Positions 26,801-35,240 of a stretch of 64,000 nucleotides of DNA are shown piece after piece. Each line of letters opens with the position of its first letter. Positions within the stretch are counted from its first letter, which is position 1. This stretch comes from Vibrio algarum (GTDB taxonomy: Bacteria; Pseudomonadota; Gammaproteobacteria; Enterobacterales; Vibrionaceae): positions 558,001 through 622,000 of the forward strand of contig NZ_JAQLOI010000001.1 of the NCBI RefSeq assembly GCF_028204155.1, written 5' to 3'. A model generated the notes under the pieces. It was not told the DNA's origin, searched no databases, and saw nothing but the letters and a program-made list of their open reading frames with translations. The position numbers and the translations under genes were made by a program.

Positions 26801-27854
26801 TCACCGTAAACAGTGGTTAGAGCAAACGTTAGAAGACGATGAGCTTCAATCACAGCTTGAGCAACTTGCTGAGCAGTGGGATGAGCTTAAAGCAGATTTC
26901 GATAAGAAGTTTGAAAACAAACGTCGTAAGATCACTCAAGGTGACGATTTAGCACCTGGTGTACTTAAGATTGTTAAAGTTTATCTAGCGGTTAAGCGTC
27001 GTATCCAACCTGGTGATAAGATGGCCGGTCGTCACGGTAACAAGGGTGTAATCTCTAAGATTAACCCTGTTGAAGACATGCCTTACGATGAAAAAGGTCA
27101 GCCTGTTGACATCGTACTTAACCCACTAGGTGTACCGTCTCGTATGAACATTGGTCAGATCCTTGAAGTTCATATGGGTCTAGCTGCGAAAGGTATCGGT
27201 GACAAGATCAACCAAATGCTTAAGGAACAGCAAGAACTTGCTCGATTCCGTGAGTTTTTACAAAAGGTTTATGATCTTGGTGATACGCGTCAGACAGTAG
27301 ACATTGCGGCTCTATCTGATGATGAAGTTCGTACACTGGTGAAAAACCTACGTGGTGGCTTACCTATTGCGACTCCGGTATTTGATGGTGCTCCAGAATC
27401 TTCAATCAAAGAGCTATTGAAATTGGGTGACTTACCAGAATCTGGTCAGTTGCGCTTATTTGATGGTCGTACTGGTGATGAATTTGAGCGTCCTGTAACT
27501 GTTGGTTACATGTACATGCTTAAACTGAACCACCTTGTTGATGACAAGATGCATGCACGTTCGACGGGTTCTTACAGCCTCGTAACTCAGCAACCACTTG
27601 GTGGTAAAGCTCAGTTCGGTGGACAGCGTTTCGGTGAGATGGAAGTATGGGCACTAGAAGCATACGGTGCTGCTTACACTCTACAAGAAATGTTGACTGT
27701 TAAGTCCGATGACGTGAATGGTCGTACTAAGATGTATAAAAACATCGTAGACGGAAACCATAGCATGGAACCTGGTATGCCTGAGTCGTTCAACGTACTG
27801 TTGAAAGAGATTCGCTCACTAGGTATCAACATCGAGCTAGAAGACGAAGAGTAA
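23826..27854 (+). CDS. rpoB: DNA-directed RNA polymerase subunit beta
   Basis: Catalytic subunit of RNA polymerase. 1342 residues, the same as E. coli. The rifampicin-binding cluster reads SSQLSQFMDQNNPLSE followed by THKRRISALGPGG, with the susceptible residues equivalent to D516, H526 and S531. So the sequence predicts rifampicin sensitivity. The late GDKMAGRHGNKGVIS block that contacts the active site is intact. ATG start with AGGA upstream. Co-transcribed with rplJL through the attenuator and with rpoC downstream. Confidence 0.99.
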   Translation: MVYSYTEKKRIRKDFGTRPQVLDIPYLLSIQLDSFDKFIDQDPEGQHGLEAAFRSVFPIQSYNGNSELQYVSYRLGEPVFDVKECQIRGVTYSKPLRVKLRLVVFDRDAPAGTVKDIKEQEVYMGEIPLMTDNGTFVINGTERVIVSQLHRSPGVFFDSDKGKTHSSGKVLYNARVIPYRGSWLDFEFDPKDNLYVRIDRRRKLPASIILRALQKTTEEILDIFFEKVNFEVKDQTLMMELVPDRLRGETANFDIEANGKTYIETGRRVTARHIRNLEKDGIEFIEVPVEYIVGKIASKDYINEDTGEIIVAANQEISLEALANLSQAGHKNLQVLFTNDLDHGPFMSDTLRVDSTVDRISALVEIYRMMRPGEPPTKEAAEALFQSLFFAEERYDLSTVGRMKFNSSIGRDDAGEQGILDETDIIEVMKKLIGIRNGKGEVDDIDHLGNRRIRSVGEMAENQFRVGLVRVERAVKERLSLGDLDAIMPQDLINAKPISAAVKEFFGSSQLSQFMDQNNPLSEVTHKRRISALGPGGLTRERAGFEVRDVHVTHYGRLCPIETPEGPNIGLINSLSAFARCNDFGFLETPYRRVVDGIVTDEVDYLSAIEEGQFIIAQANSALTETNSFGEELVTARQKGESGLHPRDQVNYMDVATNQVVSVAASLIPFLEHDDANRALMGANMQRQAVPTLRADKPLVGTGIERNVAVDSGVTAVAKRGGTVQSVDASRIVVKVNESELVPGEAGIDIYNLTKYTRSNQNTCINQRPTVLPGEPVAKGDVIADGPSTDLGELALGQNIRLAFMPWNGYNFEDSILVSERVVQEDRFTTIHIQELSCVARDTKLGSEEITADIPNVGESALSKLDESGIVYIGAEVKGGDILVGKVTPKGETQLTPEEKLLRAIFGEKASDVKDTSLRVPNSVSGTIIDVQVFTRDGVEKDKRALEIEQMQLKEAKKDLTEEFEILEGGLLARVRAVLVAGGYSEAKLDSIHRKQWLEQTLEDDELQSQLEQLAEQWDELKADFDKKFENKRRKITQGDDLAPGVLKIVKVYLAVKRRIQPGDKMAGRHGNKGVISKINPVEDMPYDEKGQPVDIVLNPLGVPSRMNIGQILEVHMGLAAKGIGDKINQMLKEQQELARFREFLQKVYDLGDTRQTVDIAALSDDEVRTLVKNLRGGLPIATPVFDGAPESSIKELLKLGDLPESGQLRLFDGRTGDEFERPVTVGYMYMLKLNHLVDDKMHARSTGSYSLVTQQPLGGKAQFGGQRFGEMEVWALEAYGAAYTLQEMLTVKSDDVNGRTKMYKNIVDGNHSMEPGMPESFNVLLKEIRSLGINIELEDEE

Positions 27855-27861
27855 TCCCGTT

Positions 27862-27886
27862 TCCCTATAAAGACTCTTTATAGGGA
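27862..27886 (+). other. Perfect 11-bp hairpin between rpoB and rpoC
   Basis: TCCCTATAAAG (27862-27872) and CTTTATAGGGA (27876-27886) are perfectly complementary around an ACT loop. There is no U tract, so it is not an intrinsic terminator. It may be an RNase site or a stabilising stem just after the rpoB stop. Confidence 0.6.
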
Positions 27887-27974
27887 TGGAACAGGATTAT
27901 CGGTAGAAAGGTTCTCGTTATTGAATGGTTAATCCATCTAGCGGGTTCCTTTTAACTCCTTACAGGAGCTGATT

Positions 27975-30900
27975 GTGAAAGACTTATTAAACTTTCTAAA
28001 AGCACAGCATAAGACCGAAGAATTTGATGCTATCAAAATCGGTCTATCTTCACCGGACATGATTCGTTCATGGTCTTTTGGTGAAGTTAAGAAACCTGAA
28101 ACGATCAACTATCGTACGTTCAAACCAGAACGTGATGGTCTTTTCTGTGCGCGTATATTTGGACCAGTAAAAGACTATGAATGTCTTTGTGGCAAATATA
28201 AGCGTCTAAAACACCGTGGTGTTATCTGTGAGAAGTGTGGCGTTGAAGTTACACAAACTAAAGTTCGTCGTGACCGTATGGGCCACATTGAACTAGCTTC
28301 TCCAGTTGCACATATCTGGTTCCTAAAATCATTACCGTCTCGTATCGGTCTGTTAATGGATATCCCTCTGCGTGATATCGAACGCGTACTTTATTTTGAA
28401 ATGTACGTAGTAACAGAACCTGGTATGACTGATCTAGAAAAAGGTCAGATGCTTACTGAAGATGAGTATCTCGATCGTCTAGAAGAATGGGGTGATGAGT
28501 TCACAGCGAAGATGGGTGCTGAAGCGATCAAAGATCTGCTTTCAACTATGGACCTACACGCTGAAACTGAACAGATGCGCGAAGAGCTTGAGACTACTAA
28601 CTCAGAAACTAAGCGTAAGAAAATCACTAAGCGTTTGAAGCTTGTTGAAGCATTCATTACTTCTGGTAACAATCCAGAATGGATGATCTTGACAGTTCTT
28701 CCTGTGCTGCCACCAGATCTACGTCCTCTAGTTCCACTAGATGGCGGTCGTTTTGCAACGTCTGATCTGAATGACCTATATCGTCGTGTGATTAACCGTA
28801 ACAACCGTTTGAAGCGTCTACTAGAGCTAGCAGCTCCGGACATCATCGTACGTAACGAAAAACGTATGTTGCAAGAGTCTGTTGATGCGCTTCTAGATAA
28901 CGGTCGTCGTGGTCGTGCGATTACGGGTTCTAATAAACGTCCTCTGAAATCTCTTGCTGATATGATCAAGGGTAAGCAAGGTCGTTTCCGTCAGAACCTT
29001 CTAGGTAAACGTGTTGACTACTCTGGACGTTCTGTAATCACAGTTGGTCCATACCTACGTCTGCACCAGTGTGGTCTTCCTAAGAAGATGGCACTAGAGC
29101 TATTTAAACCATTTATCTATAGCAAGCTAGAAACTCGTGGTATGGCTACGACTATTAAAGCAGCTAAGAAAATGGTAGAGCGCGAAGAAGCGATCGTTTG
29201 GGATATCCTAGATGATGTAATCCGCGAACACCCAGTACTGTTAAACCGTGCACCTACACTTCACCGTCTAGGTATCCAAGCGTTTGAACCAGTACTAATC
29301 GAAGGTAAAGCGATTCAGCTACACCCACTAGTGTGTGCTGCATATAACGCCGACTTCGATGGTGACCAGATGGCGGTACACGTACCACTAACTCTGGAAG
29401 CTCAACTTGAAGCTCGTACACTGATGATGTCGACGAATAACATTCTGTCGCCAGCGTCAGGTGATCCAATTATCGTACCTTCTCAGGATGTGGTATTGGG
29501 TCTTTATTACATGACTCGTGACAAGGTCAACGTTAAAGGTGAAGGCATGTACCTTGCTGGACCAGCTGAAGCTGAGAAAGCATACCGTACTAAGTCTGCA
29601 GAACTGCACGCTCGCGTTAAAGTTCGTATCACTGAGACTGTTGTAGATGAAGATGGCGAGAGAACGACTAACACTAGCATGGTTGATACGACAGTTGGTC
29701 GTGCAATGCTATGGCAGATCGTACCTACAGGCCTACCATTTAGTCTTGTTAACCAGAAGCTTGGTAAAAAACAAATTTCTACCCTTTTGAACGAGGCTTA
29801 TCGTAAGCTTGGTCTAAAAGATACGGTAATTTTTGCTGACCAAATCATGTATACAGGTTTTGCCTACGCTGCACTTTCTGGTGTTTCTGTTGGTATCAAC
29901 GACATGGTTGTGCCAGACGCTAAGTACACTGAAATCTCAGCTGCCGAAGAAGAAGTTCGCGAAATTCAAGAACAATTCCAATCTGGTCTTGTTACTGCTG
30001 GTGAACGTTATAACAAAGTTATCGATATCTGGGCGTCTACCAACGACCGTGTTGCGAAAGCGATGATGGATAACCTTTCTTTTGAAACTGTTGTAAACCG
30101 TGACGGCGAAGAGGAACAACAAGAATCGTTTAACAGCATCTATATGATGGCTGACTCCGGTGCTCGTGGTTCTGCTGCACAGATTCGTCAGCTTGCTGGT
30201 ATGCGTGGTCTAATGGCTCGTCCAGATGGTTCAATCATCGAAACGCCGATCACTGCAAACTTTAAAGAAGGCTTGAACGTACTTCAGTACTTTATCTCAA
30301 CGCACGGGGCTCGTAAGGGTCTTGCGGATACGGCACTGAAAACAGCAAACTCCGGTTACTTGACTCGTCGTTTAGTTGATGTTGCTCAAGATGTTGTAGT
30401 ACATGATCATGACTGTGGCACTCACGAAGGTATCGACATGATGCCTCATATCGAAGGTGGTGACGTTAAAGTTGCACTTTCTGAGTTGGCACTAGGTCGT
30501 GTTGTAGCTGAAGACGTACAAAAACCAGGTACTGATGATGTATTGATTCCACGTAACACTCTTATTGATGAGAAGTGGTGTCAAATCATGGAAGAGAACT
30601 CTGTAGATAGCATGAAAGTGCGCTCAGTAGTTACCTGTGATGCAGACTTCGGTTGTTGTGCACAGTGTTACGGTCGTGACCTAGCACGTGGTCACCTAGT
30701 AAACCAAGGTGAGGCAGTGGGTGTTATTGCTGCTCAGTCTATCGGTGAACCTGGTACACAGCTTACCATGCGTACGTTCCACATTGGTGGTGCTGCATCG
30801 ACAGCAGCAGCAGAGAACAGCATCCAAGCTAAGACAACGGGTACTGTGAAACTTCACAATGCTAAGTTTGTTACAAACAAAGACGATAAGTTGGTTATCA

Positions 30901-32180
30901 CTTCTCGTGCATCTGAACTTACCATCATTGATGAGTTTGGCCGTACGAAAGAGAAGCATAAACTCCCTTATGGTTCTATGTTAAGCAAGAAGAATGACGA
31001 AGCGGTAACAGCTGGTGACGTAGTTGCTAACTGGGAAGCGCATACAATGCCAATCATCACCGAAGTGGCCGGTCGTATTCAATACGTGGACATGATTGAT
31101 GGTGTGACAGTATCTCGTCAAACTGATGACTTGACAGGTCTTTCTTCAAGTGAAGTTACTGACCCTGCGGCTCGTTCTACTGCTGGTAAAGATATGCGCC
31201 CAGCGATCAAACTAGTAGACGCAAAAGGTAAAGATGTAATGATCCCTGGTACTGATATGCCAGCTCACTACTTCCTGCCTGGTAAAGCGATTGTACAGAT
31301 TGAAGATGGCGCGGAAGTTGGTATCGGTGACACATTATCTCGTATCCCTCAGAAATCGGGCGGAAACAAAGATATTACCGGTGGTCTACCTCGCGTAGCT
31401 GATTTATTTGAAGCTCGTAAGCCTAAAGAACCTGCGATTCTTGCTGAGCACACAGGTACTGTGTCGTTTGGTAAAGAAACAAAAGGTAAGCGTCGTCTGA
31501 TTATTACTAGAGATGGTGGTGATCATTACGAAGAGATGATTCCTAAGCATCGTCAGTTGAACGTATTTGAAGGTGAGAAGATTGAGCGCGGTGATGTTAT
31601 TGCCGACGGTCCTGAGACTCCGCATGATATCCTACGTTTACGTGGTATCCGTGCAGTTACCTCTTACATCGCAAACGAAGTACAAGAAGTATATCGTCTG
31701 CAAGGTGTTAAGATTAACGATAAGCACATTGAAACTATCGTTCGTCAAATGCTTCGTAAGTGTACTATTACATTTGCTGGTGATTCTGAGTTCCTTGCTG
31801 GTGAACAGGTTGAATATGCTAACGTTAAGATTGCTAACCGTGCGTTAGTAGCTGAAGGCAAAGAGCCTGCGCGTTTTGAACGTGAACTACTAGGTATTAC
31901 TAAAGCATCCCTAGCAACTGAATCGTTCATCTCAGCAGCTTCGTTCCAAGAAACGACTCGCGTACTAACAGAAGCAGCAGTTTCTGGTAAGCGTGATGAG
32001 TTACGTGGCTTGAAAGAGAACGTTATTGTTGGTCGACTGATCCCAGCTGGTACTGGTTTCGCCTATCATCAAGAGCGTCAAAAGCTACGTGCGGGTGGTG
32101 GTCCAGAAGCACCATCAGCTGAACAAGCAACAGACAACTTAGCGGCACTTCTTAATGCTGGCTTTTCTTCAGAAGAGTAG
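27975..32180 (+). CDS. rpoC: DNA-directed RNA polymerase subunit beta'
   Basis: Largest RNA polymerase subunit. 1401 residues against 1407 in E. coli. The active-site Mg-binding motif NADFDGD is present (about 458-464). The N-terminal zinc site has CLCGKY and CEKCGVE (about 70-88). The second zinc site includes CDADFGCCAQCYG. The start is GTG at 27975, with AGGAG at 27964-27968; there is no better ATG. Last gene of the rplJL-rpoBC unit. Confidence 0.99.
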   Translation: MKDLLNFLKAQHKTEEFDAIKIGLSSPDMIRSWSFGEVKKPETINYRTFKPERDGLFCARIFGPVKDYECLCGKYKRLKHRGVICEKCGVEVTQTKVRRDRMGHIELASPVAHIWFLKSLPSRIGLLMDIPLRDIERVLYFEMYVVTEPGMTDLEKGQMLTEDEYLDRLEEWGDEFTAKMGAEAIKDLLSTMDLHAETEQMREELETTNSETKRKKITKRLKLVEAFITSGNNPEWMILTVLPVLPPDLRPLVPLDGGRFATSDLNDLYRRVINRNNRLKRLLELAAPDIIVRNEKRMLQESVDALLDNGRRGRAITGSNKRPLKSLADMIKGKQGRFRQNLLGKRVDYSGRSVITVGPYLRLHQCGLPKKMALELFKPFIYSKLETRGMATTIKAAKKMVEREEAIVWDILDDVIREHPVLLNRAPTLHRLGIQAFEPVLIEGKAIQLHPLVCAAYNADFDGDQMAVHVPLTLEAQLEARTLMMSTNNILSPASGDPIIVPSQDVVLGLYYMTRDKVNVKGEGMYLAGPAEAEKAYRTKSAELHARVKVRITETVVDEDGERTTNTSMVDTTVGRAMLWQIVPTGLPFSLVNQKLGKKQISTLLNEAYRKLGLKDTVIFADQIMYTGFAYAALSGVSVGINDMVVPDAKYTEISAAEEEVREIQEQFQSGLVTAGERYNKVIDIWASTNDRVAKAMMDNLSFETVVNRDGEEEQQESFNSIYMMADSGARGSAAQIRQLAGMRGLMARPDGSIIETPITANFKEGLNVLQYFISTHGARKGLADTALKTANSGYLTRRLVDVAQDVVVHDHDCGTHEGIDMMPHIEGGDVKVALSELALGRVVAEDVQKPGTDDVLIPRNTLIDEKWCQIMEENSVDSMKVRSVVTCDADFGCCAQCYGRDLARGHLVNQGEAVGVIAAQSIGEPGTQLTMRTFHIGGAASTAAAENSIQAKTTGTVKLHNAKFVTNKDDKLVITSRASELTIIDEFGRTKEKHKLPYGSMLSKKNDEAVTAGDVVANWEAHTMPIITEVAGRIQYVDMIDGVTVSRQTDDLTGLSSSEVTDPAARSTAGKDMRPAIKLVDAKGKDVMIPGTDMPAHYFLPGKAIVQIEDGAEVGIGDTLSRIPQKSGGNKDITGGLPRVADLFEARKPKEPAILAEHTGTVSFGKETKGKRRLIITRDGGDHYEEMIPKHRQLNVFEGEKIERGDVIADGPETPHDILRLRGIRAVTSYIANEVQEVYRLQGVKINDKHIETIVRQMLRKCTITFAGDSEFLAGEQVEYANVKIANRALVAEGKEPARFERELLGITKASLATESFISAASFQETTRVLTEAAVSGKRDELRGLKENVIVGRLIPAGTGFAYHQERQKLRAGGGPEAPSAEQATDNLAALLNAGFSSEE

Positions 32181-32198
32181 CGTTAATAAAGCTTAAAT

Positions 32199-32225
32199 AA
32201 AAAGCACCTTAGGGTGCTTTTTTTG
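32199..32225 (+). terminator. Intrinsic terminator of rpoC
   Basis: AAAGCACC pairs with GGGTGCTTT around TTA and is followed by a T tract. It marks the end of the rplJL-rpoBC unit. Confidence 0.9.
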
Positions 32226-32311
32226 TGCCTGTAGCAAAGGCGGGAAAATTAGAATAAACAGAAAAATAGTAGAGTTGTTAGAAGTTGAATTTCAAGCAAA
32301 CAAAACAAAAA

Positions 32312-32338
32312 GCACTGATCACTAGGAGTGATTAGTGC
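32312..32338 (-). terminator. Intrinsic terminator of rsd
   Basis: The 12-bp arms GCACTGATCACT and AGTGATTAGTGC are separated by AGG. On the minus strand the stem is followed by TTTTTGTTTTG, so it faces rsd. Confidence 0.8.
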
Positions 32339-32370
32339 CACTATTACAGGAGGTTTTTGTTGTTTTACAA

Positions 32371-32859
32371 CTATGCTCCTGGAGGTACAGCTAAACTATC
32401 TGCAATCAACTGGATAAGCTGATCTTCGACTTCGAAACGTGTTTCAGTAATTTCACCTATTAATGACAAATCATTGTCTAAGTCGTCGAGTGTGTCGACC
32501 TCACTAACGTTTGCATATTTGTCGGTGAAATTTAGTAAAGGGTCGGTTGTCAGTACGATTTTGCCGTAAGTTTGATTAATCTCATCAGTTGGAGAAAATC
32601 CGGTCGATTTCCATTTATCCATCACCATCTCATAGATCTTGAAATGGCCTTCAGATATATAATCTACAAGGTGTTGGCAAAATTTTTGTAATTCTGCCGG
32701 TGTAGGAAGTTGACCTACCGCCTTTTTATTTATGTTCGGTTTTAATGCCGCTAGATGACAATATTCTACGATTACGATTTGTCGAGTATCTAGCCAGTGA
32801 TCAATTACTTCACTGGAACCGCCCCATTGCTCTTGTGTTTTTTTAAATTTATTTAACAT
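32371..32859 (-). CDS. rsd: Regulator of sigma D (anti-sigma-70 factor)
   Basis: Rsd binds the housekeeping sigma factor in stationary phase and shifts RNA polymerase toward alternative sigma factors. About 162 residues, near the 158 of E. coli Rsd. The helical core has the family features: a W-rich N-terminus (IDHWLDTRQIVIVEYCHLA), LVDYISEGHFKIYE, and the LIGEITETRFEVEDQLI-like C-terminal helix. I prefer the ATG at 32859, since GAGGG lies 8 bp upstream; two earlier ATGs (32865, 32889) are in frame. The gene is divergent from nudC, as in E. coli. Confidence 0.92.
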   Translation of the reverse strand: MLNKFKKTQEQWGGSSEVIDHWLDTRQIVIVEYCHLAALKPNINKKAVGQLPTPAELQKFCQHLVDYISEGHFKIYEMVMDKWKSTGFSPTDEINQTYGKIVLTTDPLLNFTDKYANVSEVDTLDDLDNDLSLIGEITETRFEVEDQLIQLIADSLAVPPGA

Positions 32860-33049
32860 GACCATGTCCCTCATGATCAGATTGCGCACATTGCTACAAT
32901 CGAAAATCCCATTAACGGGTCGCTTAAATACGATTTTTTATCTTATTGATACCAAAAGCAATGTCTATGTATTATTCCGTGACAACTATTTCTGGTATGA
33001 ATTTAGATTGCCAGTAAAATGGTTGAACTTCAAGCGAAGAGGTCAAAGG

Positions 33050-33832
33050 ATGTTAAAAAATAGTGTTAATGACAGTGAGCTCGATGCGTATTGGATCGTG
33101 GTGAGCAACAGTGATATTTGGTTGCTGAATAAGGAAATACCACTAGGGACAGCTGAACAGCTAAACCTTCCATCAGACAAAGCGATTAAAATAGGTGAGT
33201 ATTTCTCTAAGCCTGTCATGTGGGTAAATGAAGCAGATGTGGAGCGAGTACTAGAATTAGACTCTCTGAGAGAGAATTTGCTGATGCCACAAGAACTGTT
33301 TTTATTAGCCAGTAAGGCGGTTCAGTATGGTCATATGATACAGAGTCAGCGTTTTTGTGCGCAGTGTGGTGGTCGCAATTTCCTTAATCATAATGAAATT
33401 GCAATGCAGTGTGGAGAATGCCGGACCATACATTACCCACGTATTTTCCCGTGCGTCATTGTAGCCGTTCGTAAAGAAGGTCAAATACTTTTAGCTCAAC
33501 ACCCCCAGCATAAAGGTGGTATGTATACCGTAATCGCAGGGTTTCTAGAGGTTGGTGAAACCTTAGAGCAGTGTGTAGCAAGGGAAGTAAAAGAAGAGGC
33601 GGGTATCAATATTAAAAATATTCGATATTTTGGTAGTCAGCCATGGGCTTTTCCAACCAATATGATGGTCGCTTTTTTAGCTGATTATGATTCGGGAGAC
33701 ATTGAGCCTGACTATACTGAGCTTGCCGATGTTAAATGGTTCGAACCCAAGAAGATGCCAATAGTTGCTCCCGAAGGTACGATTGCTCGCGCTCTTATCG
33801 ACAAAACGATTGAAGAAATAAATTTAAGATAA
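33050..33832 (+). CDS. nudC: NAD(+) diphosphatase / NAD-decapping Nudix hydrolase
   Basis: Hydrolyses NAD(H) and removes NAD caps from RNA 5' ends. 260 residues from the ATG at 33050. The zinc ribbon has Cys 103, 106, 121 and 124. The Nudix box (164-186) reads GFLEVGE, then REVKEEAGI, with all catalytic glutamates. SQPWAFP (196-202) is the NADH-pyrophosphatase motif. The frame is open for 64 codons upstream (from 32858), but the family N-terminus starts at 33050, with GAAGAGG 9 bp before it. Confidence 0.93.
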   Translation: MLKNSVNDSELDAYWIVVSNSDIWLLNKEIPLGTAEQLNLPSDKAIKIGEYFSKPVMWVNEADVERVLELDSLRENLLMPQELFLLASKAVQYGHMIQSQRFCAQCGGRNFLNHNEIAMQCGECRTIHYPRIFPCVIVAVRKEGQILLAQHPQHKGGMYTVIAGFLEVGETLEQCVAREVKEEAGINIKNIRYFGSQPWAFPTNMMVAFLADYDSGDIEPDYTELADVKWFEPKKMPIVAPEGTIARALIDKTIEEINLR

Positions 33833-33926
33833 AAAAAACCCTCCGTAAACGGAGGGGGTAAGTAAGATGTCGTTATGAGATGTTTAGGTATTTTAGCTAC
33901 CTAATTTTATTATTGTTTTCGCTAGC
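33831..33926 (-). ncRNA. Candidate small RNA between nudC and hemE (minus strand)
   Basis: On the minus strand, TTGCGT (33962-33957), a 17-bp spacer and an extended -10 TGA-TACAAA (33942-33934) predict a start near 33926. Ninety bases later, CCCTCCGT and ACGGAGGG (33856-33839) form a strong stem followed by eight Us, ending in the nudC stop codon. Between them, TTAGGTA and TACCTAA form a second hairpin. A single-stranded, pyrimidine-rich stretch (CATCTTACTTACC) precedes the terminator. The layout (promoter, 5' stem, unpaired segment, terminator) is that of an Hfq-type small RNA. No coding frame fits. I do not recognise a named family. Confidence 0.55.
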
Positions 33927-34080
33927 GGGTGGATTTGTATCATGCTCGTTAATGAGACGCAAAAGAATAATTAATTAAAAACTTGATAACATGATCTAGG
34001 ACTCAAAGCTCGTATAGCAGCAGATTTAAAGAATGTTAGAATAGGTTTTTGAAAAATTATGCTCAAACTGGAAAGACGGA

Positions 34081-35148
34081 ATGACCGAATTAAAAAATGA
34101 TCGCTATTTACGTGCTCTATTGAAAGAACCTGTAGATTACACCCCTGTATGGATGATGCGTCAAGCAGGCCGTTATTTACCTGAATACAGAGAGACTCGC
34201 GGTCAAGCCGGCGACTTTATGTCTCTTTGTCGTAATGCTGAATTGGCTTCTGAAGTAACGCTACAGCCTTTGCGCCGTTTCCCGTTAGATGCAGCTATTT
34301 TGTTTTCTGACATTCTAACCATTCCTGATGCGATGGGATTGGGGCTACATTTTGAAACTGGTGAAGGTCCTAAGTTTGAACGCCCTATTACATGCAAAGC
34401 TGATGTAGACAAGATAGGCCTTCCTGATCCTGAAGGTGAGCTTCAATATGTTATGAATGCAGTGCGTCAAATCCGTAAAGATTTGCAAGGTGAAGTGCCT
34501 CTAATTGGTTTTTCTGGCAGTCCTTGGACGTTAGCAACCTATATGGTTGAGGGCGGGAGTTCAAAAGCATTCACGAAAATCAAACAAATGATGTATGCAG
34601 AACCCGCAACACTGCACTTATTGTTAGATAAACTAGCAGATAGCGTTATTGAATATCTAAATGCGCAGATCAAAGCTGGTGCCCAATCGGTCATGGTATT
34701 TGATACATGGGGTGGAGTACTAACACCGCGCGATTACAACCTATTTTCTCTTCAATATATGCAGAAAATTGTTGATGGCTTGATTAGAGAAAATGAAGGT
34801 CGTCGTGTTCCTGTTACTTTATTTACTAAAAACGGTGGTATGTGGTTAGAGCAAATCGCAGCGACGGGCTGTGATGCTGTTGGTCTTGATTGGACAATAG
34901 ATATCGAGAATGCGAAAGCACGAGTTGGTGATAAGGTCGCCCTTCAGGGCAATATGGATCCATCCGTTCTTTACGCTCCTGCGCCACGTATCCAAGAAGA
35001 AGTCGCGACGATTCTAAAAGGCTTTGGTGATACAGGCACTGGCCATGTATTTAACTTAGGCCACGGTATTCACTTAGATGTGCCACCTGAGAATGCCGGT
35101 GTGTTTGTAGAAGCGGTTCATGAGCTATCTAAGCCTTATCACAAATAA
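34081..35148 (+). CDS. hemE: Uroporphyrinogen decarboxylase
   Basis: Decarboxylates the four acetate side chains of uroporphyrinogen III to give coproporphyrinogen III in heme synthesis. 355 residues, the family length. The N-terminal substrate-binding signature PVWMMRQAGRYLPEYR (about 21-36) has the invariant arginines. GFSGSPWTLATYM (about 147-159) and NLGHGI (about 324-329) are also present. It follows nudC as in E. coli, but with 248 bp between and a candidate small RNA there. Confidence 0.98.
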   Translation: MTELKNDRYLRALLKEPVDYTPVWMMRQAGRYLPEYRETRGQAGDFMSLCRNAELASEVTLQPLRRFPLDAAILFSDILTIPDAMGLGLHFETGEGPKFERPITCKADVDKIGLPDPEGELQYVMNAVRQIRKDLQGEVPLIGFSGSPWTLATYMVEGGSSKAFTKIKQMMYAEPATLHLLLDKLADSVIEYLNAQIKAGAQSVMVFDTWGGVLTPRDYNLFSLQYMQKIVDGLIRENEGRRVPVTLFTKNGGMWLEQIAATGCDAVGLDWTIDIENAKARVGDKVALQGNMDPSVLYAPAPRIQEEVATILKGFGDTGTGHVFNLGHGIHLDVPPENAGVFVEAVHELSKPYHK

Positions 35149-35154
35149 AATCGA

Positions 35155-35197
35155 TTGAGCGCTCACTCTGTTCGCTTCTAGACTTGTGAGTGCTCAA
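35155..35197 (+). terminator. Hairpin after hemE (weak terminator)
   Basis: TTGAGCGCTCAC and GTGAGTGCTCAA form a 12-bp stem around a 19-nt loop. A T5 tract occurs only several bases later, so termination efficiency is doubtful. Confidence 0.45.
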
Positions 35198-35240
35198 CCA
35201 TGCTTTTTCAAACTACGGATTATTTTTACACGAAGATTCA

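Noticed and set aside
28445..28969. 174-codon minus-strand frame within rpoC
   Set aside because: Antisense shadow of rpoC; Ser/Arg-rich, typical of reversed coding DNA.
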